Assembly (NCBI GenBank): GCA_946480965.1
Contig: CAMLMI010000163.1
Coordinates: forward strand, 1-9,813
Source: an uncultured Verrucomicrobiales bacterium
GTDB taxonomy: Bacteria; Verrucomicrobiota; Verrucomicrobiae; Limisphaerales; CANJSG01
DNA: 9,813 nucleotides
Reading direction: 5' to 3'
Shown: positions 1-7,674 of the stretch, one piece after another
How positions within the stretch are numbered: position 1 is the first letter of the stretch
Layout: each line of letters begins with the position of its first letter
The notes under the pieces: generated by a model
Databases searched by the model: none
Told to the model about the DNA's origin: nothing
What the model saw: only the letters and a program-made list of their open reading frames with translations
Made by a program: the position numbers and the translations under genes

Positions 1-710
1 CCGACGGCGAGGCGCTGGCTGCACATGTCGCACTTCCGCACGATGCCGAGGCGCTTGGAATACTGCGGCACCTCGTAGGGGCACTTCATCACGCAGTATT
101 GGCAACCGATGCACTGGTCATCGAGATGCCGAACGATGCCGGTGATCGGATCTTTCTCGTAGGCGAGCACCGGGCAGCCGTTGAGGCAGCCGGGATCGAC
201 GCAGTGATGGCAGGCGGTGGTGACGGTGCGTTGGACTGCGGAAGCAGGGGAGCGGGGGAGCGGGGGCGCAGGGGAGAGGCGAATGGAGACACCTTCGGAC
301 GATTCACTCCGGCTCCCTTTCTCCCCCGCTCCCCTGCTCCCCTGCTGGCTCGACATCTTCCCGACCAACAGCCCCACCGAGCGCCACGACTCGTCGTCCT
401 CCAGGCCGTTCAACGCATGGCAGGCGGCGACGCAGGCCTTGCAGCCGGAGCATTGGTCGAGATCGACCTCGAAGGCGTATTGCTGGCCCGTGCCGGGTTT
501 CGAGAGGGGAATGAGGTCGCGGTAGTAGCGTGCCTGGGTGGGCACTTCGCCCGCGTCGTGTTTGCGCGCGAACTGCGTGACAGCCGAGGCGAGCGACGGG
601 GCCTGCTGGCTGGCGAGAAGTTCTCCGAGCAATCCGGACCAATCGCCCGTCGCCGGCTTCCCGGAGGAAGCGCCGTTGCGCGGGTCGTTGGGTTCGGTGG
701 AGGGCTTCAT
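1..710 (-). CDS. DmsB-like iron-sulfur protein, N-terminal part (runs off left edge)
   Basis: The frame stays open from ATG at 710 to the window edge, giving 236 residues without a stop. Cysteines fall in DmsB/NrfC-like ferredoxin groups: C87/C90/C93/C97 ([11 protein letters not shown]), C167/C170/C175/C179 (CHHC, then CLNGC), C200/C203/C206/C210 ([11 protein letters not shown]), and C227/C230 opening the fourth group. Such proteins carry several [4Fe-4S] clusters and pass electrons between a membrane quinol module and a molybdopterin subunit. With nitrate genes upstream, I infer it feeds a nitrate reductase encoded further left. About 80 residues precede the first cluster, more than in plain DmsB, so it may be the front of a fused Fe-S/membrane-anchor polypeptide. 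The start overlaps the kinase stop by one base (TGATG), implying translational coupling. Residues about 122-155 come from an inverted-repeat insertion and are low-complexity Gly/Ser/Arg/Pro. Confidence 0.88.
   Translation of the reverse strand, partial: MKPSTEPNDPRNGASSGKPATGDWSGLLGELLASQQAPSLASAVTQFARKHDAGEVPTQARYYRDLIPLSKPGTGQQYAFEVDLDQCSGCKACVAACHALNGLEDDESWRSVGLLVGKMSSQQGSRGAGEKGSRSESSEGVSIRLSPAPPLPRSPASAVQRTVTTACHHCVDPGCLNGCPVLAYEKDPITGIVRHLDDQCIGCQYCVMKCPYEVPQYSKRLGIVRKCDMCSQRLAV
244..345. repeat. In-frame inverted-repeat insertion inside the Fe-S gene
   Basis: Two arms, about 244-278 and 309-345, are inverted copies of each other with only a few mismatches. Each is a run of octamers around GGGGAGC (on the plus strand in the left arm, on the minus strand in the right arm). 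The span is 102 bp, exactly 34 codons, and has no stop in the Fe-S reading frame. It separates the first and second cysteine clusters, where a DmsB-like protein needs no long loop. I see no clear target-site duplication. It looks like a small non-coding mobile repeat tolerated as a protein linker; origin by local slippage is possible but explains the inverted arrangement less well. Confidence 0.7.
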
Positions 711-2383
711 CACCGGGGTGATTGACGGATCAAAAGGAAAAACAGGACGACGGCGACCAGCGTCATCGTCCAGAACGCGGCCTGGTAGAAGGCGAGCGGG
801 TTCCGTTCCAGCAACGGGCGCGCAGGGTCCGTTACGGGCCGGACCTGCTCGGGCTTTTCCAGGTCGAAGAGCATCTCGCTGTAGGCCGCGTAGCGCTGGG
901 CGGGCTCGACGGCGATGGCGCGGCGCACCACGGCGTCGAGCCAGGAAGGGCAGAGCGGCGTGAGCGCGGTGAGCGGCTTCAACGTGCGGAAGGTGGGAGC
1001 CTGGAACGGCTCGATCTCGCCGTAGGGCAACTGGCCGGTCAGCCCCTGGTAGAGCACGACGCCGATGGCGAAGATCTCCGTGGTCTCGCAGACGGCGGCG
1101 CCCCGGAAGCGTTCCGGCGCGAGGTAGCTGGGCGTGCCCGCGCGGCTGTTCACGCTGAAGACTTCGGCCACGTTGCCGAGGTCGATGACCTTGAAGGCGA
1201 GCTGCGCGCCGTCCTCCAGCACGAGGAGGTTCTCGGGCTTCAGGTCGCCGTGGACGCAGTTGTGCCGGAGCAGGAACTGGCCGGACTGGAGGAGGAACTT
1301 GCCGAGGGCCACGGCGTCTTCGGGACCGAGGCGACGGCCGCCGTCGAGCCATTGGCGGAGCGTGGGGGCCTTGCAGTATTCGAGCGCGTAGTAGCGGAGC
1401 GTGGCGTGGTCGGGGATGAAGGCCTCGGGGAAGAACGGAGCGCGGAGTCGGGTGGCGTTCCACTGTTCGAGCACGAACTGGTGGAGCTGCACGTCGTTGG
1501 TCCGCGCTTCGACCGGCGGGAATTTCAGGACGAAGGGGCGTCCGCCGCGCGAGGCGAGCCAGATGCGGGCGCTGGCGCGGAAGCTCTGGCGCAGGGTGAA
1601 GCCGTCGATGATCTGGCCGGGCTTCAGCTCCTCCGGAATGGGCAGCTCGGTGGCTCGGCTGCCTTCGCCCGTTTCCTCCACCGCGAGCACCACGGCCGTC
1701 ATATCGTCGGCCGCGCGGTCGCCGAGGCGTTCCACCGCCGTGGCCACGAGAGAGCGGGCCCCGGCGTTGTTGCGGAGGAGATGCGCGATCTCGGCGTCGG
1801 AGAGGATGTCGCTGACGCCGTCGGAGCAGAGCAGGAAGCGGTCGCCGGGCAGGAGATCGGCCTCGAAGCGATGGGGCGTGACGGATTCTTCGAGGCCGAA
1901 GGCGAGGGTGAGGCGGGAGCGGCCTTCGGGCAGCGCTTCGCGGTGATCGACGGAGAGGCGGATGAGGGCGGATTCGCGCAGGCGATAGATGCGGGAATCC
2001 CCGGCGTTCAGGCCGTGGAGGCGGCTGCCATCCAGCACCACGGCGGCGAAGGTGCAGGCGTGCTGCGGAGAGGCGAACTTGGCCATGCCTTCGTTGAAGA
2101 GCTGGCGGTTCAGGTGGCGCGCGACCTCGTCGAGCGCCTGGCCCGAGGTCCAGGCGCGGGGACGGGCTCGGAAGTTGGCGAAGAACGTTTCCACAGCGGA
2201 GTGCGCCGCTGCACCGCCTTGCTGCGCGCTGCCGATGCCGTCCGCTACGGCCGCCAACACGAGTCCGTCGTCCAGCACCACGGAGCCGCCAGCGTCCTCG
2301 GCCGCGCGGTCGTTCGCGCTCGGCCGGACGTGGCTGGTCGCCTGGACCCGCAGTCGCCGGAGGATGTTCGGGGGCGTTTGCAA
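710..2383 (-). CDS. Bifunctional PP2C phosphatase / Ser-Thr protein kinase, membrane-anchored
   Basis: A 557-residue two-domain signalling enzyme. The N-terminal PP2C-type phosphatase domain (about 10-235) shows the metal-binding motifs DGIGS (48-52), GDS (128-130), SDG (187-189) and DDMT (226-229). The kinase domain (about 260-510) has Lys287 (FVLKF), catalytic loop HGDLKPEN (378-385), DLG in place of DFG (401-403) and APE (422-424). It is a non-RD kinase and no clear GxGxxG loop is visible. A single hydrophobic helix (537-553) at the C-terminus should anchor it with the enzyme domains in the cytoplasm. Fused phosphatase/kinase proteins of this layout sit beside nasA and nirB in Pseudomonas, so a nitrate-assimilation role is well supported by context; the substrate is unknown. 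No ATG lies at the domain front. I chose TTG at 2383, 14 bases after the transporter stop with GAAG upstream; CTG at 2401 is an alternative. Confidence 0.9.
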   Translation of the reverse strand: MQTPPNILRRLRVQATSHVRPSANDRAAEDAGGSVVLDDGLVLAAVADGIGSAQQGGAAAHSAVETFFANFRARPRAWTSGQALDEVARHLNRQLFNEGMAKFASPQHACTFAAVVLDGSRLHGLNAGDSRIYRLRESALIRLSVDHREALPEGRSRLTLAFGLEESVTPHRFEADLLPGDRFLLCSDGVSDILSDAEIAHLLRNNAGARSLVATAVERLGDRAADDMTAVVLAVEETGEGSRATELPIPEELKPGQIIDGFTLRQSFRASARIWLASRGGRPFVLKFPPVEARTNDVQLHQFVLEQWNATRLRAPFFPEAFIPDHATLRYYALEYCKAPTLRQWLDGGRRLGPEDAVALGKFLLQSGQFLLRHNCVHGDLKPENLLVLEDGAQLAFKVIDLGNVAEVFSVNSRAGTPSYLAPERFRGAAVCETTEIFAIGVVLYQGLTGQLPYGEIEPFQAPTFRTLKPLTALTPLCPSWLDAVVRRAIAVEPAQRYAAYSEMLFDLEKPEQVRPVTDPARPLLERNPLAFYQAAFWTMTLVAVVLFFLLIRQSPR

Positions 2384-2397
2384 GGGAGCTTCGAGGA

Positions 2398-3603
2398 TCA
2401 GATGCGGGCCGTGACCATCGCGCCCCAGGTGGTGCGCCAGCGGCCCTTCACCAGGTTCAGGCCGATGAGCGCCACGGCGCAGAGCGAGGCGAAGCAGAGG
2501 AAGCCCGTCACGTAGGAGCCGCTCCAGGCCTTGGAGTAGCCGAGCCCGGTCGCGAGGACGAAGCCGCCCAGACCGCCGGCCGCGCCGACCAGTCCGCTCA
2601 TCGTGCCGATGTCCTTGCTGAAGCGCTGGGGCAGGAGCTGGAAGATCGAACCGTTGCCCATGCCGAAGAAGGCCGAGGCCAGGAAGAAGGCCGTGGCGCT
2701 GGCCCAGATGGAATGCGCCAGCGTGCTCGCCGCCAACGTCAGGCCCGCCACCACGTAGCAGACGTTCAAGGTGCGGATGCCGCCGAACTTGTCCGCCATC
2801 ATCCCGCCCAGCGGACGCGCCAACGCGCCGATGGCGATGCAGCCGGCGGCGAAGTCCCCGGCTGAGACCTTGGAGAGCGAATAGACATCCCCGAAATACA
2901 TCACCAGCGAGTAGGCCAGGCCCGAGAAGCCGCCGAACGTCACCGTGTAGAAGAAGCAGAACCAGTGCGTGTCCTTGTCCTTCATCAGCGTGGCGTAGTC
3001 GCCCAGCGTCTTGGGCTTCACCTTCACCGGCGCTTCCTTGGAGTAGATGAGATAGGCGGCCAGCGCGACGATCGCCGGGATCAGCGCGAAGCCGAAGACC
3101 GCGTTCCAGCCGTAGGCCTTCGCCAGACGCGGGGCCAGCAGCGAATCGATCACCACGCCGATGTTGCCCGCGCCCGCGAGGCCCATGACCGTCCCTTGCA
3201 GGTGCGGCGGATACCAGCGGCCGCACTGCGGCAGAGCCACCGCGAAGCTCGCCCCGGCGATCCCGAGCACGAAGCCCATCATCGCCAGCGCCTTGAAGCT
3301 CTTCAGCCCCGCCAACCAGGCGAACAACAACCCGGCGATCACCACGAGTTGGGCGATGATCCCCGTGTTCTTCGCGCCGATCCGGTCCACCAGCAGCCCC
3401 AGCGCGATCCGCAGGAAGGCCCCGCAGAGGCTGGGAATGGAGACCATCAGGTAGGCCTGCTGGGTGGTCAGCGCCAGATCCTCCTTGATGAAGCCGCCCA
3501 GCGGCCCCAGCAGCGTCCAGATCATGAAGCTGACGTCGAAGTAGAGGAACGCCGTGACCAAGGTCGGCCAATGCCCGGATTTTTTCAGTTCGCTGAGATT
3601 CAT
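2398..3603 (-). CDS. narK: NarK/NasA-type MFS nitrate/nitrite transporter
   Basis: A 401-residue, twelve-helix transporter of the nitrate/nitrite porter family in the major facilitator superfamily, acting in the inner membrane. Both Gly-rich nitrate signatures are present: GLAGAGNIG (141-149) in the first half and [12 protein letters not shown] (336-347) in the second. Arg65 (AFLRIALG) and Arg263 (ALARPLGG) sit where NarK proteins carry their two substrate-binding arginines. It is the usual length for the single-domain form and lacks the NarK1-NarK2 fusion. Co-location with assimilation genes favours nitrate uptake over nitrite export, but sequence alone does not fix direction. It is the first gene of the left operon, 14 bases ahead of the phosphatase/kinase, and is preceded by a sigma-54-like promoter. 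The ATG at 3603 is the natural start, directly followed by a typical short polar NNP N-terminus. Confidence 0.95.
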   Translation of the reverse strand: MNLSELKKSGHWPTLVTAFLYFDVSFMIWTLLGPLGGFIKEDLALTTQQAYLMVSIPSLCGAFLRIALGLLVDRIGAKNTGIIAQLVVIAGLLFAWLAGLKSFKALAMMGFVLGIAGASFAVALPQCGRWYPPHLQGTVMGLAGAGNIGVVIDSLLAPRLAKAYGWNAVFGFALIPAIVALAAYLIYSKEAPVKVKPKTLGDYATLMKDKDTHWFCFFYTVTFGGFSGLAYSLVMYFGDVYSLSKVSAGDFAAGCIAIGALARPLGGMMADKFGGIRTLNVCYVVAGLTLAASTLAHSIWASATAFFLASAFFGMGNGSIFQLLPQRFSKDIGTMSGLVGAAGGLGGFVLATGLGYSKAWSGSYVTGFLCFASLCAVALIGLNLVKGRWRTTWGAMVTARI

Positions 3604-3614
3604 CGCACGTCTGC

Positions 3615-3634
3615 GTCGCGGAGGGCTCCGCGAC
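3615..3634 (-). promoter_or_regulatory. Leader hairpin just before narK
   Basis: GTCGCGGA, a four-base loop GCCC, then TCCGCGAC form a perfect 8-bp GC-rich stem in the mRNA, ending 11 bases before the narK ATG. There is no U-run, so it is not a standard terminator. No Shine-Dalgarno is visible between hairpin and start. It could influence translation initiation or mRNA stability, or be a remnant of a leader that responds to an antiterminator as in some nas operons. Function is inferred only from position. Confidence 0.45.
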
Positions 3635-3669
3635 GACGGCGGAACGGACCGGACCTGTGGCGGTCTTTA

Positions 3670-3685
3670 GCGAACCCGGTGCCAA
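3670..3685 (-). promoter_or_regulatory. Sigma-54-like -24/-12 promoter for narK operon
   Basis: On the minus strand the sequence TTGGCACCGGGTTCGC matches the sigma-54 consensus TTGGCACG-N4-TTGC with one mismatch in the -12 block (TCGC) and one after GGCAC. The invariant GG and GC are separated by exactly ten bases as required. It predicts a start near 3658, a leader of about 55 bases, and control by an enhancer-binding activator. Sigma-54 use fits nitrogen-regulated genes. The call is by eye and a chance match cannot be excluded. Confidence 0.55.
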
Positions 3686-3701
3686 ATTGGCCTGCGTGGC
3701 G

Positions 3702-3741
3702 TTCATTGACTTCATCCGATCAATGAAAACGGCTCATTGAA
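3702..3741. promoter_or_regulatory. Dyad operator upstream of the narK promoter
   Basis: TTCATTGA (3702-3709) and TCAATGAA (3720-3727) form a perfect 8-bp inverted repeat with a ten-base spacer. A third, 7-of-8 copy (CTCATTGA, 3733-3740) follows. The block is AT-rich against a GC-rich background and lies about 17 bases upstream of the -24 element. It is a good candidate binding site for a dimeric activator. It does not match the NtrC consensus (TGCAC-type half-sites), so the regulator is not identified. Confidence 0.5.
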
Positions 3742-3906
3742 TGGTTTCACCCGCATCCCGCCGGGGGAACGGCGGGGTCGATCTTTCCCGTTGTCTTGCC
3801 GGATCGGTTGCGGCCGACGGCAAGGCGTCGTCTCCGGCTGTTTTGTTTTGCCCAAGTTGGCCGGATTCCGGCGGGCCGGAGATCCGGTTGGGTGGCGAGA
3901 ATTGGT
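3742..3906. other. Intergenic stretch with no recognisable gene
   Basis: Short open frames here have no recognisable protein character and no start signal. A few GC-rich dyads (for example CCCGCC and GGCGGG near 3757-3776) are present, without a following T-run on either strand. I see no promoter or RNA gene that I can support. Confidence 0.5.
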
Positions 3907-4132
3907 CTCACGCCAAGGGCGCGAGGGGCGCAAAGGATTTCAGACAAACTTCGCGCTGTTCGGATCGCCGAGCTTTCGGGAAGGAGAGCGAGCGCCGGGT
4001 GAGGGCACCCGGCCTACAACTTGTAGGCCCGGTTCCCTGATCGGGCGCAGCCACTTTTGACCCGAGTCGAAACCGTCCCGTCCAACGGCGGGATCGTTCT
4101 TTCCTCTGCGGCCCTCGTGGCCTTCGCGTGAG
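3907..4132. repeat. Intergenic inverted-repeat element
   Basis: Arms at 3907-3937 and 4102-4132 are inverted copies, 26 of 31 positions matching, of a sequence beginning CTCACGC and ending AGAGGA or AAAGGA. Repeats of this CACG/AAGG/CGCAGAGG style are commonly dispersed in GC-rich bacterial genomes. GGTCTCA occurs directly at both borders (3904-3910 and 4132-4138), possibly a target duplication though it overlaps the arm ends. The interior carries a long palindrome at 4003-4037 and no gene. Confidence 0.6.
4003..4037. repeat. Long imperfect palindrome within the intergenic element
   Basis: Seventeen-base arms around a single central base pair with two mismatches; the core is GCCTACAA C TTGTAGGC. 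The neighbouring GGCCGGGTGCCCTCACCCGGC-like sequence gives a further small hairpin. There is no T-run on the minus strand, so it is not a standard intrinsic terminator. It is most likely the core of a repeated extragenic palindrome. Confidence 0.6.
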
Positions 4133-4154
4133 GTCTCATCCGAATCGTTGAGTG

Positions 4155-4192
4155 GAGAAAGGTGGCGGGGCCGCACACTGCCGCCGGCCACC
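4155..4192 (-). terminator. Possible weak terminator after the porin gene
   Basis: Thirteen bases past the porin stop, on the minus strand, GGTGGC (4192-4187) can pair with GCCACC (4166-4161) around a GC-rich loop that itself contains a GGCCG/CGGCC stem. The stem is followed by TTTCTC. The T-run is short and interrupted, so termination may be partial or factor-dependent. Confidence 0.35.
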
Positions 4193-4204
4193 CGTGGAGC
4201 GGTC

Positions 4205-5707
4205 TCAGAACCGGACGACGGTCTGGATGTAGAACCAATCCGCACCGGTGGAGCCGCCGGCGTTCTGCCAGGTGGAGTCCACGTAGTCGCCGGGGAAGAA
4301 GTGGCCGTAGCCGGCTTCGAGGGCCGTCACCTTGTTCACGGCGAATCCGGCGACGAGATCGATCTCGGACCCGACGAACGCGCCGTAGTTGGCATTGCGG
4401 CCGAAGCCGTTGGCGTTGGCGCCGCCGCCGCGAGCCACGCCGCCGACGTTGTAGAGATTGTCCGCCGTGTCGGCCAACCAGAAGAGATGGCCTTCCAGCG
4501 CGAGGGAGAGACGGGAGTGCGGCTTGATCGTGAAGATGGCGCGCACGTCGTGCAGGTTCTGCCAGGAGAAGAAATCCATGTAGCCATAGAACTTGTGGTT
4601 CGTGGGATACAGGTTGTCGAAGGTCTCGTGCTTGCCGTCGTTGGGATTGCTGTCGCCGGAGCCGAAGGCGTATTCCAGCGCGACACGCGGGGTGCCGGCC
4701 GTGTCGGCAAAGGTGTAGCCGAGGTTCGCCACGAAGGCGTAGGCCCGGTGATCTGTTTTCACCCCGTTGGGAGCCTGTTGCCAGTCTCCGAACTGGTAGG
4801 CGCCTTCGACCGTGTAGTCCCAGTTGCCGAAGTCGCCGGGGTTCGACTTGAAGCGCGCGCCGAGGGTGTAGATGTCGCGAGCGGCCGGGGCTCCGACCTG
4901 GAAGGGCGGCGGCGTCCCGGCGTTGGCCGTGGCGACGCCGACGTCCTCGTTACGGGCGAAGAAGTAGAGCTCGGTCGTGTTCTTGGGGATCTTCTTCGAG
5001 GTGAGGTGCAGGCCGGAGAAGAGGTTGTCCTCGTTCCAGCCGTTGAACGAATTGTCGTCGGGCAGGACGATGCGGCTGGTGAAGGCCTCGGCGGCGAACC
5101 ACGCGTTCTGCCAGCGCACCTTCGCGGCGTCGAAGACGCGGCCGATGTTGTTCCAGGCAAAGGCACCGACGAGGCGTTCATCGCCGTAGCTCAGCTCCTG
5201 GCGGCCGATCTTCACGGAGACGGGGAACTCCTTGTGGTTGCCGATGGTGAAGTAGGCCTGGTGCAGGTCCACCGGGCCGTCCTGTTCCGGGCCGCCGTCG
5301 CCGCCGGGACCGGGCACGGGACCGGCACCGGTGGCGCTGCGACTGTCGCTGTAGGTGAGGCTGCTGCGGCCCTCGACCATCGCGCTCCACCATTTGTCGG
5401 TGTAGCCCACGCGGGCGAGCACCTTGGTGCTGAAGTAGTCGTTGTCGTTCTTCCCGTTCGCGGCGGTGGCGTCGCGGAAGTCGTTGAGGGGCGGAAGGCC
5501 GAGGCCGCCTTCCTTGAGTTCGTAGCGGAGGCGGACCGCGCCGCCGATGTCCCAGTTCGCGTAGTAGGGATCTTTCTTGCGGAGGTAGTCGTTGATGAAG
5601 CCCGGGAACGGCTGGGTGGGCGGCGGGGGCGTGTATTGGGCCAGCGTCGGCACGGCGGAGCCGAGCACGAGCGCGGAGGAGGCCAGGGTCAGCAAGGGTT
5701 GTTTCAT
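4205..5707 (-). CDS. Outer-membrane porin of the alginate-export (AlgE-like) family
   Basis: A 500-residue outer-membrane beta-barrel. Residues 1-23 are a signal peptide (MKQP, hydrophobic core, TLA then Q), followed by a Pro-rich segment and alternating aromatic/polar strands ending in the terminal phenylalanine (VVRF) that Omp insertion uses. The stretch [15 protein letters not shown] (about 168-182), then [15 protein letters not shown], is characteristic of alginate-export family barrels. It is the last gene of the nitrate transport operon and its ATG overlaps the nrtD stop by four bases (ATGA). Tight linkage suggests it serves as the outer-membrane channel for nitrate or nitrite rather than for a polysaccharide; no alginate genes are nearby. 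The family is assigned with good confidence, the substrate only by context. A Gly/Pro-rich insert (about 126-142) probably forms an extended loop. Confidence 0.88.
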   Translation of the reverse strand: MKQPLLTLASSALVLGSAVPTLAQYTPPPPTQPFPGFINDYLRKKDPYYANWDIGGAVRLRYELKEGGLGLPPLNDFRDATAANGKNDNDYFSTKVLARVGYTDKWWSAMVEGRSSLTYSDSRSATGAGPVPGPGGDGGPEQDGPVDLHQAYFTIGNHKEFPVSVKIGRQELSYGDERLVGAFAWNNIGRVFDAAKVRWQNAWFAAEAFTSRIVLPDDNSFNGWNEDNLFSGLHLTSKKIPKNTTELYFFARNEDVGVATANAGTPPPFQVGAPAARDIYTLGARFKSNPGDFGNWDYTVEGAYQFGDWQQAPNGVKTDHRAYAFVANLGYTFADTAGTPRVALEYAFGSGDSNPNDGKHETFDNLYPTNHKFYGYMDFFSWQNLHDVRAIFTIKPHSRLSLALEGHLFWLADTADNLYNVGGVARGGGANANGFGRNANYGAFVGSEIDLVAGFAVNKVTALEAGYGHFFPGDYVDSTWQNAGGSTGADWFYIQTVVRF

Positions 5708-6615
5708 ACGGAGGCAGTTTCGGACTTCGCGGGGTTGGGGGATTGATCTGGGTCAACGGACGGGGCGGGCGGGGGCACAAATCCTTGGGAAGCGGGCGAG
5801 GAAGGGGCCGCGGGTTCGGCGGCCGGCGCGCGGTGCTTGCGGTGGGCGTGGACTTCGAGGAACTCGATCAGGCGTTCGCGGAGCGGATAGTAGTCCGGAT
5901 GCTCCATCACGGCCTTGCGTTCGCGGGGGCGGGGGAAATTCACCTCGATGATGTCGCCGACCTCGGCCTCGGGGCCGTCGGTCATGCAGACGATGCGGTC
6001 GGAGAGGAAGAGCGCCTCGTCCACGTCGTGCGTGACCATGAGCGCGGTGATCTTGTTCTTCCGCCAGAGCTGGATGAGCACTTCCTGCAGCTCGTAGCGC
6101 GTGAGGGAATCCAACATGCCGAACGGCTCGTCCAGCAGGAGCATCTTGGGCTTGAGCGCGAAGGCGCGGGCGATGCCGACGCGCTGCCTCATCCCCTGCG
6201 AAAGTTCGGCGGGCTTCTTGTCCAGCGCGTCGCCGAGGCCGACGACCGTGAGGTAATATTCCGCGATCTGGCGGCGCTCTTCCTTGGGCGCGGTGTAGAA
6301 GACCTGGTCCACGCCCAGCATCACGTTCTCCATGGCCGTCATCCACGGCAGCAACGACGGGCTCTGGAAGACGACGCCGCGATCAGGACCGGCTCCGGAG
6401 AGCTCCTTTCCGGCGAGGATGATGCCGCCATCGGTGATGTCGTTCAGCCCGGCCAGCATGGAGAGCACGGTGGATTTGCCGCAGCCCGAGTGGCCGATCA
6501 GGGTGACGAACTCGCCCTTTTTGATCCGCAGGTTGAAGTCCTTGACGATGATCGCCGGACCCTTGGGCGTGGGGTAGATCTTCGTCAGTTGGGAAAGCTC
6601 GCAGTAGTCGCTCAT
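5704..6615 (-). CDS. nrtD: Nitrate ABC transporter ATP-binding protein (canonical site)
   Basis: A 303-residue ATPase subunit powering nitrate import through NrtB. It shows Walker A GHSGCGKS (41-48), Q-loop Gln84, signature LSQGM (138-142), Walker B MLLLDE (158-163) and the switch histidine His196 in THDVDEA. The region [22 protein letters not shown] (about 211-232) is typical of NrtC/NrtD/NasD proteins and their taurine-type relatives. The final 45 residues are Pro/Ala/Ser-rich and look disordered; there is no C-terminal solute-binding-like domain as in cyanobacterial NrtC. The nrtC and nrtD symbols here follow gene order only. No Shine-Dalgarno precedes the ATG, because a GATTTAC repeat element fills the upstream gap. 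The stop overlaps the porin start. Confidence 0.93.
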   Translation of the reverse strand: MSDYCELSQLTKIYPTPKGPAIIVKDFNLRIKKGEFVTLIGHSGCGKSTVLSMLAGLNDITDGGIILAGKELSGAGPDRGVVFQSPSLLPWMTAMENVMLGVDQVFYTAPKEERRQIAEYYLTVVGLGDALDKKPAELSQGMRQRVGIARAFALKPKMLLLDEPFGMLDSLTRYELQEVLIQLWRKNKITALMVTHDVDEALFLSDRIVCMTDGPEAEVGDIIEVNFPRPRERKAVMEHPDYYPLRERLIEFLEVHAHRKHRAPAAEPAAPSSPASQGFVPPPAPSVDPDQSPNPAKSETASV

Positions 6616-6631
6616 GGCCGGGGAAATTTAA

Positions 6632-6768
6632 GATTTACGATTTTTGATTTACGATTTGGTCCGCCTTGGGGAGCAGGCGGCTTGGGCTGCGAGGGACTGG
6701 AGAAGGATGTGATGCGATCGGTTGCGACGGCTAAGGCCCGCCCAATCGCAAATCGTAGATCGCAAATC
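6632..6768. repeat. Gene-less heptamer inverted-repeat element between nrtC and nrtD
   Basis: Four tandem heptamers of the GATTTAC type at 6632-6659 (plus strand) face four at 6741-6768 (minus strand, for example GATTTGC, GATCTAC). The arms, with flanking bases, match at about 26 of 36 positions in register. The roughly 80-bp interior has no gene. The right arm supplies the TGA stop of nrtC (6767-6769). It has the same arm design as the element at 7675-8108 and is probably a non-coding relative. Confidence 0.72.
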
Positions 6769-7672
6769 ATACGTCGATCCCCACCTTCTCTTCGCGGACT
6801 TCGCTGGAGCGTTTCGGCAAACGGCGTCCGCCCGTCATGGAACGGGGGATGGAAAGGTCCTCGGGCTCGATGTCGGGCAGGACGAGCTTCTTGGTCACGG
6901 TGGCGTGGCGGTCCTGCTTGGAGCCGAGGAGGAACTCCGTCACGTCGCGCCGCAACTGCTTGAAGTGTTCGTCGTGGTTGATGCCCTTGCGGTCGCGCGG
7001 ACGCGGGATGTCCACGGTGAACGAAGGGCCGAGCGTCGCGCCGGGACCGGCGGTGAGCGGGATGATGCGGTCGGCGAGGTAGATGCCCTCGTCGGGATCG
7101 TTGGTGATGAGGACGACGGTCTTGTGCGTCTCCTCGCGGATGCGGGAGATCTCGTCCTGGAGCGTGGCGCGGGTGAGGGCGTCGAGCGCGCTGAGGGGTT
7201 CGTCCAGCAGCAGGACCTCGGGGTCCATCGCCAGGGCGCGCGCCACGGAGACGCGTTGCCTCATCCCGCCGGAAAGTTCAGAGGGCCGTTTGTCGCGCGC
7301 GTGGCTGAGGTTCACCATCTTGATGTGGCGCTCGACGTGTTCGCGGCGCTTGGCGGCGTCCCAGTCCGAGAACACCTGGTCCACGGCGAGGGCGATGTTC
7401 TCGAAGACCGTGAGCCACGGCAGGAGCGAGTAGTTCTGGAAGACGATGCCGCGGTCGGGCCCGGGGCCGGTGACAGGCTGGCCGTTGAACAGGACGGTGC
7501 CGGAATCGGGCTTCAGCAGGCCGGCGATGAGGCTGATGAGCGTGGTCTTGCCCGCACCGGAGAACCCGATGATGGCGACGAACTCGCCCTTGGTGATGCT
7601 GAGGTTCAGGTCCTTGAGGACGCTGTGGCCGGCGAAGCCCTTGGAGACGCTGTTGAGTTCGAGGAGTGCCAC
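6767..7672 (-). CDS. nrtC: Nitrate ABC transporter ATP-binding protein (non-canonical H-loop)
   Basis: A 301-residue ATPase, partner of the second ATPase in the importer. It has Walker A GFSGAGKT (36-43), Q-loop Gln79, signature LSGGM (133-137) and Walker B VLLLDE (153-158). The expected switch histidine is Asn191 (LITNDPDEG), so one composite ATP site may hydrolyse poorly while the NrtD site is canonical. [15 protein letters not shown] (about 204-218) marks it as a nitrate/bicarbonate-type ATPase. A basic tail of about 50 residues follows the ATPase fold. The start is GTG with no Shine-Dalgarno; its upstream region is the arm of an inserted element. The last codons abut the next element, so the natural C-terminus may have been altered. 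Assignment of C versus D is by order only. Confidence 0.92.
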   Translation of the reverse strand: MALLELNSVSKGFAGHSVLKDLNLSITKGEFVAIIGFSGAGKTTLISLIAGLLKPDSGTVLFNGQPVTGPGPDRGIVFQNYSLLPWLTVFENIALAVDQVFSDWDAAKRREHVERHIKMVNLSHARDKRPSELSGGMRQRVSVARALAMDPEVLLLDEPLSALDALTRATLQDEISRIREETHKTVVLITNDPDEGIYLADRIIPLTAGPGATLGPSFTVDIPRPRDRKGINHDEHFKQLRRDVTEFLLGSKQDRHATVTKKLVLPDIEPEDLSIPRSMTGGRRLPKRSSEVREEKVGIDV

Positions 7673-7674
7673 GG

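Noticed and set aside
722..2515. Long plus-strand open frame (about 597 codons) opposite the phosphatase/kinase
   Set aside because: It is Glu/Gly/Ala/Val/Arg-rich with no domain character. The minus-strand frame carries complete PP2C and kinase motifs, so this is a GC-rich antisense shadow.
2384..3715. Upstream continuation of the phosphatase/kinase reading frame to an ATG at 3715 (1001 codons in total)
   Set aside because: This stretch overlaps the whole narK gene in another frame and translates to low-complexity Arg/Gly/Leu sequence. The enzyme homology starts only after narK ends.
3702..3727. NtrC binding site
   Set aside because: The half-sites TTCATTGA/TCAATGAA do not resemble the TGCAC/GTGCA-type NtrC consensus.
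3712..3947. Small genes in the intergenic region upstream of narK
   Set aside because: Translations are Arg/Pro-rich without recognisable features, overlap each other on both strands, and run over the promoter and repeat element.
4003..4037. Intrinsic terminator for the transport operon
   Set aside because: The palindrome is strong, but there is no T-run after it on either strand. It fits a repeat-element core better.
4148..5746. Plus-strand open frame of 532 codons opposite the porin
   Set aside because: Val/Gly/Glu-rich with no recognisable domain. The minus strand has a signal peptide, family motif and terminal Phe.
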